Below are positions 8,700 through 17,058 of a stretch of 64,000 bases of DNA, piece after piece. The stretch spans positions 837,001 through 901,000 of the forward strand of contig NZ_CP039712.1 in NCBI RefSeq assembly GCF_005145005.1, read 5' to 3'. This DNA is from Vagococcus zengguangii (GTDB lineage: Bacteria > Bacillota > Bacilli > Lactobacillales > Vagococcaceae). Each line of letters opens with the position of its first letter. Positions within the stretch are counted from its first letter, which is position 1. The notes under the pieces were generated by a model. The model made no database searches, was not told the DNA's origin, and was given only the letters and a program-made list of their open reading frames with translations. The position numbers were made by a program, and so were the translations under genes.

Positions 8700-9194
8700 T
8701 CACTCCGTTATAAATTCTGAATTTGTCATATTTGATTGTTTAATTTTCCACTCGCCATCTTCTTTCGTTAGGGTATGTAAGACTGTAGCGATGTGATTAC
8801 GATATTTCTTCTTACCTTTATTAATCGTACGTTGTTGTGTTTCAATGGTCATTTCTGTATCGCTAGCTTTTTTGACTTCAAAACTTATTAAAGTATTTTC
8901 GACATCATATTCGTCAAAAAAGGGTTGTAGTTCTTTCGTGGTATCTTTTGCCGCACTACTCACAACCGTTTCTAAATAAGTGTTCATGTCTTCATTGTTG
9001 GCAGCTTCTAAGTTTTTTTCGATTAAAGTTAAAGCTTTCTTAGCTTCGTCAGTTTTAGCTTTTTTACCACGTATCGTTACTTCGTTAATAGGTTCATTGT
9101 TAGAACCAACAACTTGATTAGCTTTATTAATGTTTTGAATCAATAAGATGGCTAGTCCTATAATTGCTAAGCCGTATAATAGTTTTTTGTTCAT
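8700..9194 (-). CDS. Membrane-anchored small protein, possibly NTF2-like, function unknown
   Basis: A 164-residue protein with one N-terminal hydrophobic helix (residues about 5-20) and no lipobox. A soluble domain outside the membrane follows. That part has a long charged helix (about 50-80) and then beta-strand-like segments, ending with EDGEWKIKQSNMT. This resembles the last strand of NTF2-like or DUF4878-type folds, but I do not recognise the family with certainty. Its ribosome binding site overlaps the stop of GH20, and its stop overlaps the ribosome binding site of GH29-A2, so it is tightly embedded in that operon. An extracytoplasmic accessory role in glycan capture is a guess. Confidence 0.7.
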   Translation of the reverse strand: MNKKLLYGLAIIGLAILLIQNINKANQVVGSNNEPINEVTIRGKKAKTDEAKKALTLIEKNLEAANNEDMNTYLETVVSSAAKDTTKELQPFFDEYDVENTLISFEVKKASDTEMTIETQQRTINKGKKKYRNHIATVLHTLTKEDGEWKIKQSNMTNSEFITE

Positions 9195-9203
9195 ATTTTC
9201 CTC

Positions 9204-11075
9204 CTATACGTCGGATAATTTACCAGGGCTTACGATAAATTGATAAAGATTTCGTCCAATAATAGCTCCTTTCTTCATTGGATAAGGGCCATCAAATGGC
9301 AATAAATCAATTTCCAATTCATCGATTGGATGACTTGTATCGTTTAGCCATAATGATAACTGGTTTTTATTCGTCGTTAATCGTTGTAATAAACCGCCAT
9401 AACGGATATCTAAGACTTCCCAACCAAAGAATTTGTTTTGTGAATACCAAATGTCCTGATGGGTGGTTGCTAATTGACTGATTAGTTGATGAAGTTCCTC
9501 GATAGTGTGGACAGCTTCTGTCATTAATGAATGATCTTTTGTTTGATAGGCTGTTCTAATTTTGATACCTAGGTCAACTTTTTGATAGCAAATGTTAGCT
9601 AGGATTTTATAGAATTCAAAAATACTTGCTTGACTGGTGACGTTATCAAATGTTTTGACTAATTGTTCATAATGCGCTTTTAACGGCCATTCGTTTAAGT
9701 TCAAATCGTACATACCGCTGAATAGATCTTGGTACAAAATTAATTTACTTGCAGCAGAGGCTTCCGCGTTGTATTCCGCAACACCCGGTGTATTATCGAA
9801 TAAATCAAGTAGTAAAAAGTCCTCACTGTTTTGGTTTTGCATTAGGGAAAATTGCTCGGCTAAAGCATTTTGACTAACAGTTTGATTGAATTGATGTTCT
9901 GCAAACAATTGCAGTCCTAATAAAATTGTATCAATCGGCGTTTCGGCCCCATCATCTTGCCACAGCGTCGCGTAAACAGTTTTAATGCCTTGTTCCTTAC
10001 ACACTGCTAGACCTTTATTGGTTGTATCAATAGACTTACTATAATTTGGTGCAATCCCATTCCAAGTCCAAATGCCACCTGCAAAAATAATGGGTTTCTG
10101 TAACGTTCGATGGGTTTTAATTAATTGTTGATAATCTTCGGTTTTATGGTTGTAGTAGTCCCAATAAACGAGAGAGACATCTGGAATATTTGCAATGATT
10201 TCTTCAGGAATGACCGCTTCTTTATCATAATAGTCGCCGGTTTTAGAACCAATTCTAAAGAACATATCACTCCACATTTGAAGATCTAGTCCTAACTCAT
10301 CGGTAATTGCTTTCACTCTTGTTAGATGTTCGTTCATAATTTCAAATCGATTTTGGAAGCCGTTCTTTTTCAAATAATTGCCTAAACCTAGTGTGTGGGC
10401 TTCATCCATCCCAATATGCAATTTTTTTGTGGTAAAGCAGGACATGACAGATTTAATCGCGGATTCAAGAAATTCATACGTTTTGTCTGCCCCTACAAGT
10501 AGGATGTCTTCCGTATCCTTCATGCCATTTGCAAAATTCCATTTTAACGGATTTCGCAAATGACCTAGTACTTGGATAGAAGGGATCAATTCCACACCTA
10601 ACACATTGGCGAAAGCGTCTAAATCTTTTAATTCTGCTTGGGTGTATTGACCTCGCAAATAACCGAAATAAGGGTAGTCAGGAATTGTATAGGTATCTTC
10701 CATGTAAAGCATACAATTATCAAGACCGATAAACGCACTTGTTGTCATTAATTCTTTTACTTTAGCTGGTTTTAAAACTGCATTTCTTGAGACATCAAAC
10801 ATTGGTCCAATCGAATCAAAAAATATATCTTCTTTAATAGACAATGATTCGTTATTACTTTTTGCTAAGTAAGTTAAACCTCTAAGAAGATGAGGGATTT
10901 TTTCAAAGCAAATCATAGTTTCTTCTTGAGTTTGAGTTACCAATAGTTTACCGCTTGTTTGTTTTAAGATAAGCTGACATCCATCTGAGTTAAATGTGAT
11001 GCCTAAATAATTGGTAATCACTTGCTGTAATTCATTTGATAAATGGTAGTCACCACTTAGTTGATAGTTCTTCAC
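9204..11075 (-). CDS. GH20 exo-beta-N-acetylhexosaminidase, cytosolic GH20C-like
   Basis: Predicted to remove terminal beta-linked GlcNAc (or GalNAc) by substrate-assisted catalysis. The 623-residue protein lacks a signal peptide. It carries the catalytic Asp-Glu pair in KLHIGMDEAHTLG (Asp224-Glu225), the barrel strand FFDSIGPMFDVSRNAVL, and a long helical C-terminal part. Length and lack of secretion resemble the intracellular GH20C of Streptococcus pneumoniae, which from memory lies in a cluster with GH38, GH125, GH92 and GH29. The start is GTG, preceded by AGGTGG. It heads the minus-strand operon GH20, anchored protein, GH29. Confidence 0.9.
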   Translation of the reverse strand: MKNYQLSGDYHLSNELQQVITNYLGITFNSDGCQLILKQTSGKLLVTQTQEETMICFEKIPHLLRGLTYLAKSNNESLSIKEDIFFDSIGPMFDVSRNAVLKPAKVKELMTTSAFIGLDNCMLYMEDTYTIPDYPYFGYLRGQYTQAELKDLDAFANVLGVELIPSIQVLGHLRNPLKWNFANGMKDTEDILLVGADKTYEFLESAIKSVMSCFTTKKLHIGMDEAHTLGLGNYLKKNGFQNRFEIMNEHLTRVKAITDELGLDLQMWSDMFFRIGSKTGDYYDKEAVIPEEIIANIPDVSLVYWDYYNHKTEDYQQLIKTHRTLQKPIIFAGGIWTWNGIAPNYSKSIDTTNKGLAVCKEQGIKTVYATLWQDDGAETPIDTILLGLQLFAEHQFNQTVSQNALAEQFSLMQNQNSEDFLLLDLFDNTPGVAEYNAEASAASKLILYQDLFSGMYDLNLNEWPLKAHYEQLVKTFDNVTSQASIFEFYKILANICYQKVDLGIKIRTAYQTKDHSLMTEAVHTIEELHQLISQLATTHQDIWYSQNKFFGWEVLDIRYGGLLQRLTTNKNQLSLWLNDTSHPIDELEIDLLPFDGPYPMKKGAIIGRNLYQFIVSPGKLSDV

Positions 11076-11103
11076 AACGCCACCTCGTTTTTCTTTTTCT
11101 TCT

Positions 11104-11140
11104 ATTGTAAAATAAGCGGGTGGTTTTGCAAGCGTTTTCC
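11104..11140 (-). promoter_or_regulatory. Promoter and cre-like box of the GH20 operon
   Basis: On the minus strand, TTGCAA (11131-11126) and TACAAT (11109-11104) are spaced 16 bases apart. The cre-like GGAAAACGCTTGCA (11140-11127, 12 of 14 matches) overlaps the -35, consistent with CcpA blocking RNA polymerase. Confidence 0.65.
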
Positions 11141-11238
11141 TAATTAGACATAGTCTATGATGAAATTACATATCAAAAGCATGAAAGATAACAATATAAT
11201 TTGACTTGTTTACTTAGAATGTTTTGTTCATTTATCTG

Positions 11239-11263
11239 TTATTTATTATTTATTATTTATTAT
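11239..11263. repeat. Tandem heptamer TTATTTA, 3.6 copies
   Basis: Three perfect consecutive TTATTTA units plus TTAT. It lies between the two divergent promoters. Confidence 0.85.
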
Positions 11264-11330
11264 GTGCGTTTGAACGTTGTTAGAATGGCTTATTGTACAA
11301 TATTTTTAGATATGGTTAAAAAACCACACA

Positions 11331-11372
11331 TTGAATACCATTGTGATTAATCTTATGATGAAAGTGCTTACA
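11331..11372 (+). promoter_or_regulatory. Promoter and cre box of transporter 1
   Basis: TTGAAT (11331-11336), a 17-base spacer and TATGAT (11354-11359). The box TGAAAGTGCTTACA (11359-11372) matches cre at 13 of 14 positions and covers the expected transcription start. The same arrangement recurs at 15096-15137. Confidence 0.75.
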
Positions 11373-11394
11373 AAAAACAAAAAGGAGTGAGGAT

Positions 11395-12345
11395 ATGGAA
11401 CAAGTAGCTGTGACTGAAAAAGAAAAATCAGTCAGTAAGTTAGGGGAAAAATGGAAGTTAATAAAAAAGAATAGACAACTATATTGGTTTATACTTCCAG
11501 CCTTCTTAGTTATTTTAATTTTTTCATATATTCCAATGTACGGTATTATTATCGCCTTTAAAGACTATGTGCCTGCTTTAGGAATATGGGGAAGTCCTTG
11601 GGTAGGTTTCAAACATTTTCAACGATTCTTTGATTCCTATTATTTTTGGGATTTGCTGAAAAACACTCTCGGAATTAGTCTTTATTCTTTAATAGTAGGT
11701 TTTCCGCTACCGATCATTTTAGCCTTAGCTTTAAATGAATTAAAAGATGGAAAGTTCAAAAAAATCACACAAACCGTGACGTACGCACCAAACTTTATTT
11801 CAGTCGTAGTTATGGTTGGGATGATCGTGGCATTTTTAAACCCATCAACTGGTTTAATTAACCACGTGTTAGATTTTTTAGGTTTTGAAAGAATGGACTT
11901 TATGAGTGATCCGAAATGGTTTAAAACCGTCTATGTACTATCAGGTGTTTGGCAGTCAACCGGCTGGAGTTCAGTTATTTACTTAGCGGCACTTTCAGGT
12001 GTTGACCCAGAATTACATGAAGCAGCGGTAGTAGATGGAGCTTCACGTTTACGTCGTATTTGGCACATTAACTTACCAACGATTCGCCCAACAATGGTTA
12101 TCTTGTTAATCATGAGTGTGGGTTCGATTATGTCACTTGGACATGAAAAAATCTTATTAATGCAAAATCCATTAAACTTAGAGAGTTCGAATGTTATCTC
12201 AACATTTGTGTATCAGCAAGGTTTATTAGATGCACAGTATAGTTATGCCACAGCAGTTGGTTTATTCAATTCAGTTATTAATGCCATTTTATTAATCAGT
12301 GTTAATAAAGTAGCCGATAAGTTAAATGAAACATCACTATTTTAA
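11395..12345 (+). CDS. ABC oligosaccharide importer permease LplB-type, copy 1
   Basis: A 316-residue integral membrane permease of the LplB type. A basic cytosolic start (KWKLIKKNRQLY) is followed by six predicted helices. The EAA-loop-like segment HEAAVVDGASRLRRIWHINLP near residue 200 contacts the ATPase. With the YtcP-type partner downstream and SBP2 it forms a CUT1-type importer for oligosaccharides. It is almost identical to the permease at 15159 from about residue 31 onward. No ATPase gene is linked, so a shared MsmK/MsmX-like ATPase encoded elsewhere is expected. Confidence 0.93.
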   Translation: MEQVAVTEKEKSVSKLGEKWKLIKKNRQLYWFILPAFLVILIFSYIPMYGIIIAFKDYVPALGIWGSPWVGFKHFQRFFDSYYFWDLLKNTLGISLYSLIVGFPLPIILALALNELKDGKFKKITQTVTYAPNFISVVVMVGMIVAFLNPSTGLINHVLDFLGFERMDFMSDPKWFKTVYVLSGVWQSTGWSSVIYLAALSGVDPELHEAAVVDGASRLRRIWHINLPTIRPTMVILLIMSVGSIMSLGHEKILLMQNPLNLESSNVISTFVYQQGLLDAQYSYATAVGLFNSVINAILLISVNKVADKLNETSLF

Positions 12346-12359
12346 GAAAGGAGCAAGGA

Positions 12360-13274
12360 ATGAATAATCGATTAGTAAAAGATACCGTAGCAGACAAAAT
12401 ATTTTTAAAATTTAACTTAGTCTTTTTGATTTTAGCGTTATTGATTGTGTTATATCCATTAGTTTATATCATTAGTGCATCAATCAGTGATCCTAGTACA
12501 GTTAATTCAGGTGAGATGTGGCTGCTTCCAAAAGGGATTACTATGGAAGGATATAAAACGATTTTAAATAATGACAGTATCTGGCGAGGTTATGGTAATA
12601 CTATCTATTATACGGTACTGGGGACGTTAATTAATTTAGCCGTTACGTTACCGTGTGCCTATGCCTTATCCAGAAAAGATTTATATGGTAGAAACTTTTT
12701 CATGACATTTTTATTAGTCACGATGTTTATTGGTGGTGGTTTAATTCCAAGTTACTTATTAATTAAGAACTTAGGGATGTTAAATACGGTTTGGGCGATT
12801 GTCGTTCCCGGAGCGGTTTCAGTTTATAATTTAATTGTTACTAGAACGTTCTTTGAAACGACAATTCCACGAGAAATGGAAGAAGCAGCAATCATCGATG
12901 GCTGTAGTGATTTCAAAATGTTTACTAAAATTATTTTACCATTATCGATGCCAATTATCGCAGTTATGGCGTTGTTCTACGGGGTGGGTCATTGGAATAG
13001 CTACTTTAGTGCCTTGATCTATTTCTCTGATAAAGCCAAATATCCATTACAAATGGTCTTGCGTGAAATCTTAGTGTTACAAGATATGTCGTCAAACTCA
13101 ATTAATGGCAATATGTCATCGGATATGGCGGAAATGATGTATAGTAAGCAACAATTAGTTCAAGTTATTAAGTATGGTATTATGATTGTGTCAACTTTAC
13201 CTGTAATCGTTATCTATCCATTTTTACAAAAGTATTTCGTAAAAGGCATGATGATTGGTTCAGTGAAAGGATAA
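12360..13274 (+). CDS. ABC oligosaccharide importer permease YtcP/CarB-type, copy 1
   Basis: A 304-residue partner permease with about six membrane segments. Its EAA loop is REMEEAAIIDGCSDFKMFTKIILP, around residues 172-195, and it ends with KYFVKGMMIGSVKG, typical for this family. It lies 14 bases after the first permease behind AAAGGAGC. It is nearly identical to the protein at 16122 in sequence, but the two genes differ at many synonymous positions. Confidence 0.93.
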   Translation: MNNRLVKDTVADKIFLKFNLVFLILALLIVLYPLVYIISASISDPSTVNSGEMWLLPKGITMEGYKTILNNDSIWRGYGNTIYYTVLGTLINLAVTLPCAYALSRKDLYGRNFFMTFLLVTMFIGGGLIPSYLLIKNLGMLNTVWAIVVPGAVSVYNLIVTRTFFETTIPREMEEAAIIDGCSDFKMFTKIILPLSMPIIAVMALFYGVGHWNSYFSALIYFSDKAKYPLQMVLREILVLQDMSSNSINGNMSSDMAEMMYSKQQLVQVIKYGIMIVSTLPVIVIYPFLQKYFVKGMMIGSVKG

Positions 13275-13302
13275 ATATTAATTTATTAAGGGGGATTATA
13301 TA

Positions 13303-14949
13303 ATGAAAGTGAAAAAAATGACAAAAGTTTTATCGGGTTTATTTATTTGTTCAATGGTATTAACAGCTTGTGGCGGATCGAATGATAGTTCGTCATCGGA
13401 TAAAAAAGAAAGCTCAGTTAAATTAACGACTGAAGGTTTTCCAATTGTTGAAGAAGAAACAACGTTTACTATGATGGCACCGAACGTTGGGATGGCTGAA
13501 TGGAAAGACATGCCATTATTCCAAGATTATGCTGAAAAAACGGGTATTAATTTTGATTTCGTTACACCTCCATCTTCTGACTTCTCAACTAAATTAAACT
13601 TAGCATTAGCAAGTGGAGATTTACCAGATGTCATTTATGGTGCAGGTTCAGGTAGTTTAACGGATTCAATGGTCATTGAATACGGTGAACAGGGAACATT
13701 TGTTGCACTTGAAGATTTAATTGCAGATAACATGCCTAACTTTAATAAATTATTAGAAGAAAATCCTGAAATTAGAAAGTCAATTACGACACCAGATGGA
13801 CATATTTATACGTTGCCGACTGTTTCAATGAATGAACCGTCAGCAATCTGGCCTCGTGGTCCAATGTGGTACCGTGGTGAATGGTTAGAAGCGTTAGATG
13901 TTAAAGAATTACCAAAAACAACTGATGAATTTTATGATTTATTAGTTAGAATGCGTGATGAAGATCCAAATGGTAATGGTAAAAAAGATGAAATTCCTTT
14001 AACTGACGTGAAAATGGAAAGCACTCGTCCATGGTTAATGGCAGCCTTTGGTTTAAAAGCATTTGGTGTTCAAGAAGATGATGGAAAAGTTACGTATGCA
14101 CCAATGACAGAAAACTATAAAGGTTATTTAGAGTTTATGAATAAGTTGTACTCTGAAAAACTATTAGATCAAGAAGTGTTTAGTCAAGCAGACGAACAAA
14201 AGAAATCTAAAGGACAAAAAAATCAATTAGGTTTATTCCCAGACTGGTTCTCTTACTTTACAACTGGTAAAGATGAAAAAGGTGCACTAGAAGACCCAAT
14301 GTTCCAACCATTAACCTCTGAATACTCAGAAGAAGCAGTTGTACCTAAGAGCCCAGGTATTTCACGAGGAACGTTTGCTATTACAAAAGAAGCTGAATCA
14401 CCAGAAGCATTGTTAAGATGGGTAGACTACTTCTATGGACCTGAAGGAGCTTACTATATTAATAAAGGACCTGAAGGCGTATTATGGGAGTGGGCAGAAA
14501 ACTCTAAAGGTGAAAAAGTTCGTGTGTATACAGATATTGTTGATACAACAAACGTTGAAGAAACTCGTGGTAAATTAACACCAGCTTATGGTTTAACTAT
14601 TCCAAATATTGACTTCAAGAATACAGATGACTTAATGATTCGTAACGAAGCCGACGATGAGTTAGATACATCATTTGCTGACTTTATTGCTACAGAAACA
14701 GAATCTAAGTTAGCGCCAGCTGGTGAAGTACCAATGCCATTAATTTATCTATCTAAAGATGAAATTGATCAAATTAAAGATACACAAACTGATTTACAAA
14801 CATATATTGAGCAGATGGAAGCGAAATTTATCACAGGGGTTGAACCATTATCTAACTGGGATAAATATGTGAAAACAATCGAATCAATGGGTGTTGACAA
14901 ATATGTTGAAGTTTACCAACAAGCAGTTGATCGCTATAACCAAAATTAA
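13303..14949 (+). CDS. ABC transporter solute-binding lipoprotein SBP2
   Basis: A 548-residue lipoprotein with the lipobox MVLTAC (Cys23) followed by a Ser/Asp-rich linker. The binding domain contains the calcium-loop-like DEDPNGNGKKDE and the segment MWYRGEWLEALDVKELP, and it ends near MGVDKYVEVYQQAVDRY. It is the third gene of transporter 1. It is a paralogue of SBP3 (17059) and SBP1 (4668). The binding proteins have diverged more than the permeases they serve, which suggests different glycan ligands. Confidence 0.93.
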   Translation: MKVKKMTKVLSGLFICSMVLTACGGSNDSSSSDKKESSVKLTTEGFPIVEEETTFTMMAPNVGMAEWKDMPLFQDYAEKTGINFDFVTPPSSDFSTKLNLALASGDLPDVIYGAGSGSLTDSMVIEYGEQGTFVALEDLIADNMPNFNKLLEENPEIRKSITTPDGHIYTLPTVSMNEPSAIWPRGPMWYRGEWLEALDVKELPKTTDEFYDLLVRMRDEDPNGNGKKDEIPLTDVKMESTRPWLMAAFGLKAFGVQEDDGKVTYAPMTENYKGYLEFMNKLYSEKLLDQEVFSQADEQKKSKGQKNQLGLFPDWFSYFTTGKDEKGALEDPMFQPLTSEYSEEAVVPKSPGISRGTFAITKEAESPEALLRWVDYFYGPEGAYYINKGPEGVLWEWAENSKGEKVRVYTDIVDTTNVEETRGKLTPAYGLTIPNIDFKNTDDLMIRNEADDELDTSFADFIATETESKLAPAGEVPMPLIYLSKDEIDQIKDTQTDLQTYIEQMEAKFITGVEPLSNWDKYVKTIESMGVDKYVEVYQQAVDRYNQN

Positions 14950-14970
14950 TATGTCATTTTAGGATGAAGA

Positions 14971-15003
14971 AAAACAAGCAGACTAGACTGCTTGTTTTTT
15001 TTT
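14971..15003 (+). terminator. Terminator of transporter 1
   Basis: AAACAAGCAG / CTGCTTGTTT stem with a short loop and a run of nine Ts. Confidence 0.9.
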
Positions 15004-15095
15004 ATGATTCAAACAATTAATAGCAGTTCCTGTTGTTTTTTTTGTTTATAAAACCTATAGTTATCAAGGGTTTGATTGAGGGGAAGAATGACACA

Positions 15096-15137
15096 TTGAA
15101 TACCATCATTATTTGAACTAATCTGAAAGTGCTTACA
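15096..15137 (+). promoter_or_regulatory. Promoter and cre box of transporter 2
   Basis: TTGAAT (15096-15101), a 17-base spacer and TAATCT (15119-15124). The box TGAAAGTGCTTACA (15124-15137) is identical to that of transporter 1. The shared CACATTGAATACCAT shows the promoters were copied with the genes. Confidence 0.7.
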
Positions 15138-15158
15138 AAACAGATTAGGAGTGATGAA

Positions 15159-16109
15159 ATGGAACAACTAGCCGTTCAAGAAAAAAATCAGAATGTTAGT
15201 CGTATGAGTGAAACGTGGAAAAAAATAAAAAAGAATAGACAATTATATTTATTTATCTTACCTGCGTTTTTAGTCATTTTAATTTTTTCTTATATTCCAA
15301 TGTACGGAATTATTATTGCCTTTAAAGATTATGTGCCTGCTTTAGGAATTTGGGGTAGCCCATGGGTTGGCTTTAAACATTTTCAACGATTCTTTGATTC
15401 CTATTATTTCTGGGATTTATTAAAAAATACATTAGGTATCAGTATTTATTCATTAATTGTTGGCTTTCCATTACCGATTATTTTAGCGTTAGCTTTAAAT
15501 GAATTAAAAGATGGAAAGTTCAAAAAAATCACACAAACCGTGACATACGCACCAAATTTTATTTCAGTCGTAGTTATGGTTGGGATGATCGTGGCATTTT
15601 TAAACCCATCAACTGGTTTAATTAACCACGTGTTAGATTTTTTAGGTTTTGAAAGAATGGACTTTATGAGTGATCCGAAATGGTTTAAAACCGTCTATGT
15701 ACTATCAGGTGTTTGGCAGTCAACCGGATGGAGTTCAGTTATTTACTTAGCGGCACTTTCAGGTGTTGACCCAGAATTACACGAAGCAGCGGTAGTAGAT
15801 GGTGCGTCACGTTTACGTCGTATTTGGCACATTAACTTGCCAACGATTCGCCCAACAATGGTTATCTTATTAATCATGAGTGTGGGTTCGATTATGTCAC
15901 TTGGACATGAAAAAATCTTATTGATGCAAAATCCATTAAACTTAGAGAGTTCGAATGTTATCTCAACGTTTGTGTATCAGCAAGGTTTATTAGATGCACA
16001 GTATAGTTACGCCACAGCAGTTGGTTTATTCAACTCAGTTATTAATGCCATTTTATTAATCAGTGTTAATAAAGTAGCCGATAAGTTAAATGAAACATCT
16101 CTATTCTAA
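15159..16109 (+). CDS. ABC oligosaccharide importer permease LplB-type, copy 2
   Basis: A 316-residue permease paralogous to that at 11395. The first 30 residues differ (MEQLAVQEKNQNVSRMSETW here). After that I see only one substitution (GISIYSL against GISLYSL). The last 600 bases carry only about a dozen single-base differences from copy 1, while the 5' third has many synonymous changes. This is a gene-conversion pattern. The ATG at 15159 follows AGGAGTG and gives the same length as copy 1; an upstream in-frame start at 15129 overlaps the cre box. Confidence 0.93.
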   Translation: MEQLAVQEKNQNVSRMSETWKKIKKNRQLYLFILPAFLVILIFSYIPMYGIIIAFKDYVPALGIWGSPWVGFKHFQRFFDSYYFWDLLKNTLGISIYSLIVGFPLPIILALALNELKDGKFKKITQTVTYAPNFISVVVMVGMIVAFLNPSTGLINHVLDFLGFERMDFMSDPKWFKTVYVLSGVWQSTGWSSVIYLAALSGVDPELHEAAVVDGASRLRRIWHINLPTIRPTMVILLIMSVGSIMSLGHEKILLMQNPLNLESSNVISTFVYQQGLLDAQYSYATAVGLFNSVINAILLISVNKVADKLNETSLF

Positions 16110-16121
16110 GGGGGAGAAAGA

Positions 16122-17036
16122 ATGAATAATCGTTTAGTTAAAGACACACTAGCAGATAAAATCTTTTTAAAGTTCAACTTTGTTTTCTTACTATTAGCTT
16201 TATTAATTGTCTTATATCCGTTAGTTTATATTGTCAGCGCTTCAATTAGTGATCCAAGTTTAGTTAACTCTGGTGAAATGTGGCTATTACCTAAAGGAAT
16301 TACTTGGGAAGGTTATACGACTATCTTGAACAATGATAGTATTTGGCGAGGATATGCCAATACGATTTATTATACGGTATTAGGAACAAGTATCAATTTA
16401 TTGGTTACCTTACCATGTGCTTATGCTTTATCAAGAAAAGATTTATATGGACGCAGCGCTTTTATGAGCTTCTTATTAGTGACGATGTTTATTGGTGGGG
16501 GCTTAATTCCAAGTTACTTATTAATTAAGAACTTAGGAATGTTAAACACAGTTTGGGCGTTAGTTATTCCTGGAGCGGTTTCAGTTTATAACTTAATCGT
16601 TACAAGAACGTTCTTTGAAACGACGATTCCACGAGAAATGGAAGAAGCAGCAATCATTGATGGCTGTAGTGATTTCAAAATGTTCACAAGCATTATCTTA
16701 CCATTATCAATGCCTATTATTGCGGTTATGGCATTATTCTATGGGGTAGGTCATTGGAATAGCTACTTTAGTGCCTTGATTTATTTATCAGATAAAGCTA
16801 AATATCCATTACAAATGGTCTTGCGTGAAATCTTAGTGTTACAAGATATGTCATCTAACTCAATCAACGGTAACATGTCATCAGACATGGCAGCGATGAT
16901 GTATAGTAAACAGCAGTTAGTTCAAGTTATTAAGTACGGTATTATGATTGTTTCAACCTTACCTGTAATCGTTGTCTACCCATTCTTACAAAAGTATTTT
17001 GTAAAAGGGATGATGATTGGTTCAGTTAAAGGATAA
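16122..17036 (+). CDS. ABC oligosaccharide importer permease YtcP/CarB-type, copy 2
   Basis: A 304-residue permease with the same layout as copy 1, including EEAAIIDGCSDFKMFTSIILP and the C-terminal KYFVKGMMIGSVKG. It lies 12 bases after its partner behind GGGGGAG. Synonymous divergence from copy 1 is visible along the whole gene, unlike the 3' part of the LplB-type gene. Confidence 0.93.
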   Translation: MNNRLVKDTLADKIFLKFNFVFLLLALLIVLYPLVYIVSASISDPSLVNSGEMWLLPKGITWEGYTTILNNDSIWRGYANTIYYTVLGTSINLLVTLPCAYALSRKDLYGRSAFMSFLLVTMFIGGGLIPSYLLIKNLGMLNTVWALVIPGAVSVYNLIVTRTFFETTIPREMEEAAIIDGCSDFKMFTSIILPLSMPIIAVMALFYGVGHWNSYFSALIYLSDKAKYPLQMVLREILVLQDMSSNSINGNMSSDMAAMMYSKQQLVQVIKYGIMIVSTLPVIVVYPFLQKYFVKGMMIGSVKG

Positions 17037-17058
17037 ATAAAAAAATAGGGGGAACGTT

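Larger units (their letters stand above)
11076..11394. other. Divergent control region between GH20 operon and transporter 1
   Basis: This 319-base gene-free stretch carries two divergent promoters, each with a cre-like box (entered separately). It also holds a tandem heptamer repeat (11239-11263) and a perfect 12-bp palindrome TATTGTACAATA (11291-11302). I see no RNA gene or hidden coding region. Confidence 0.75.
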
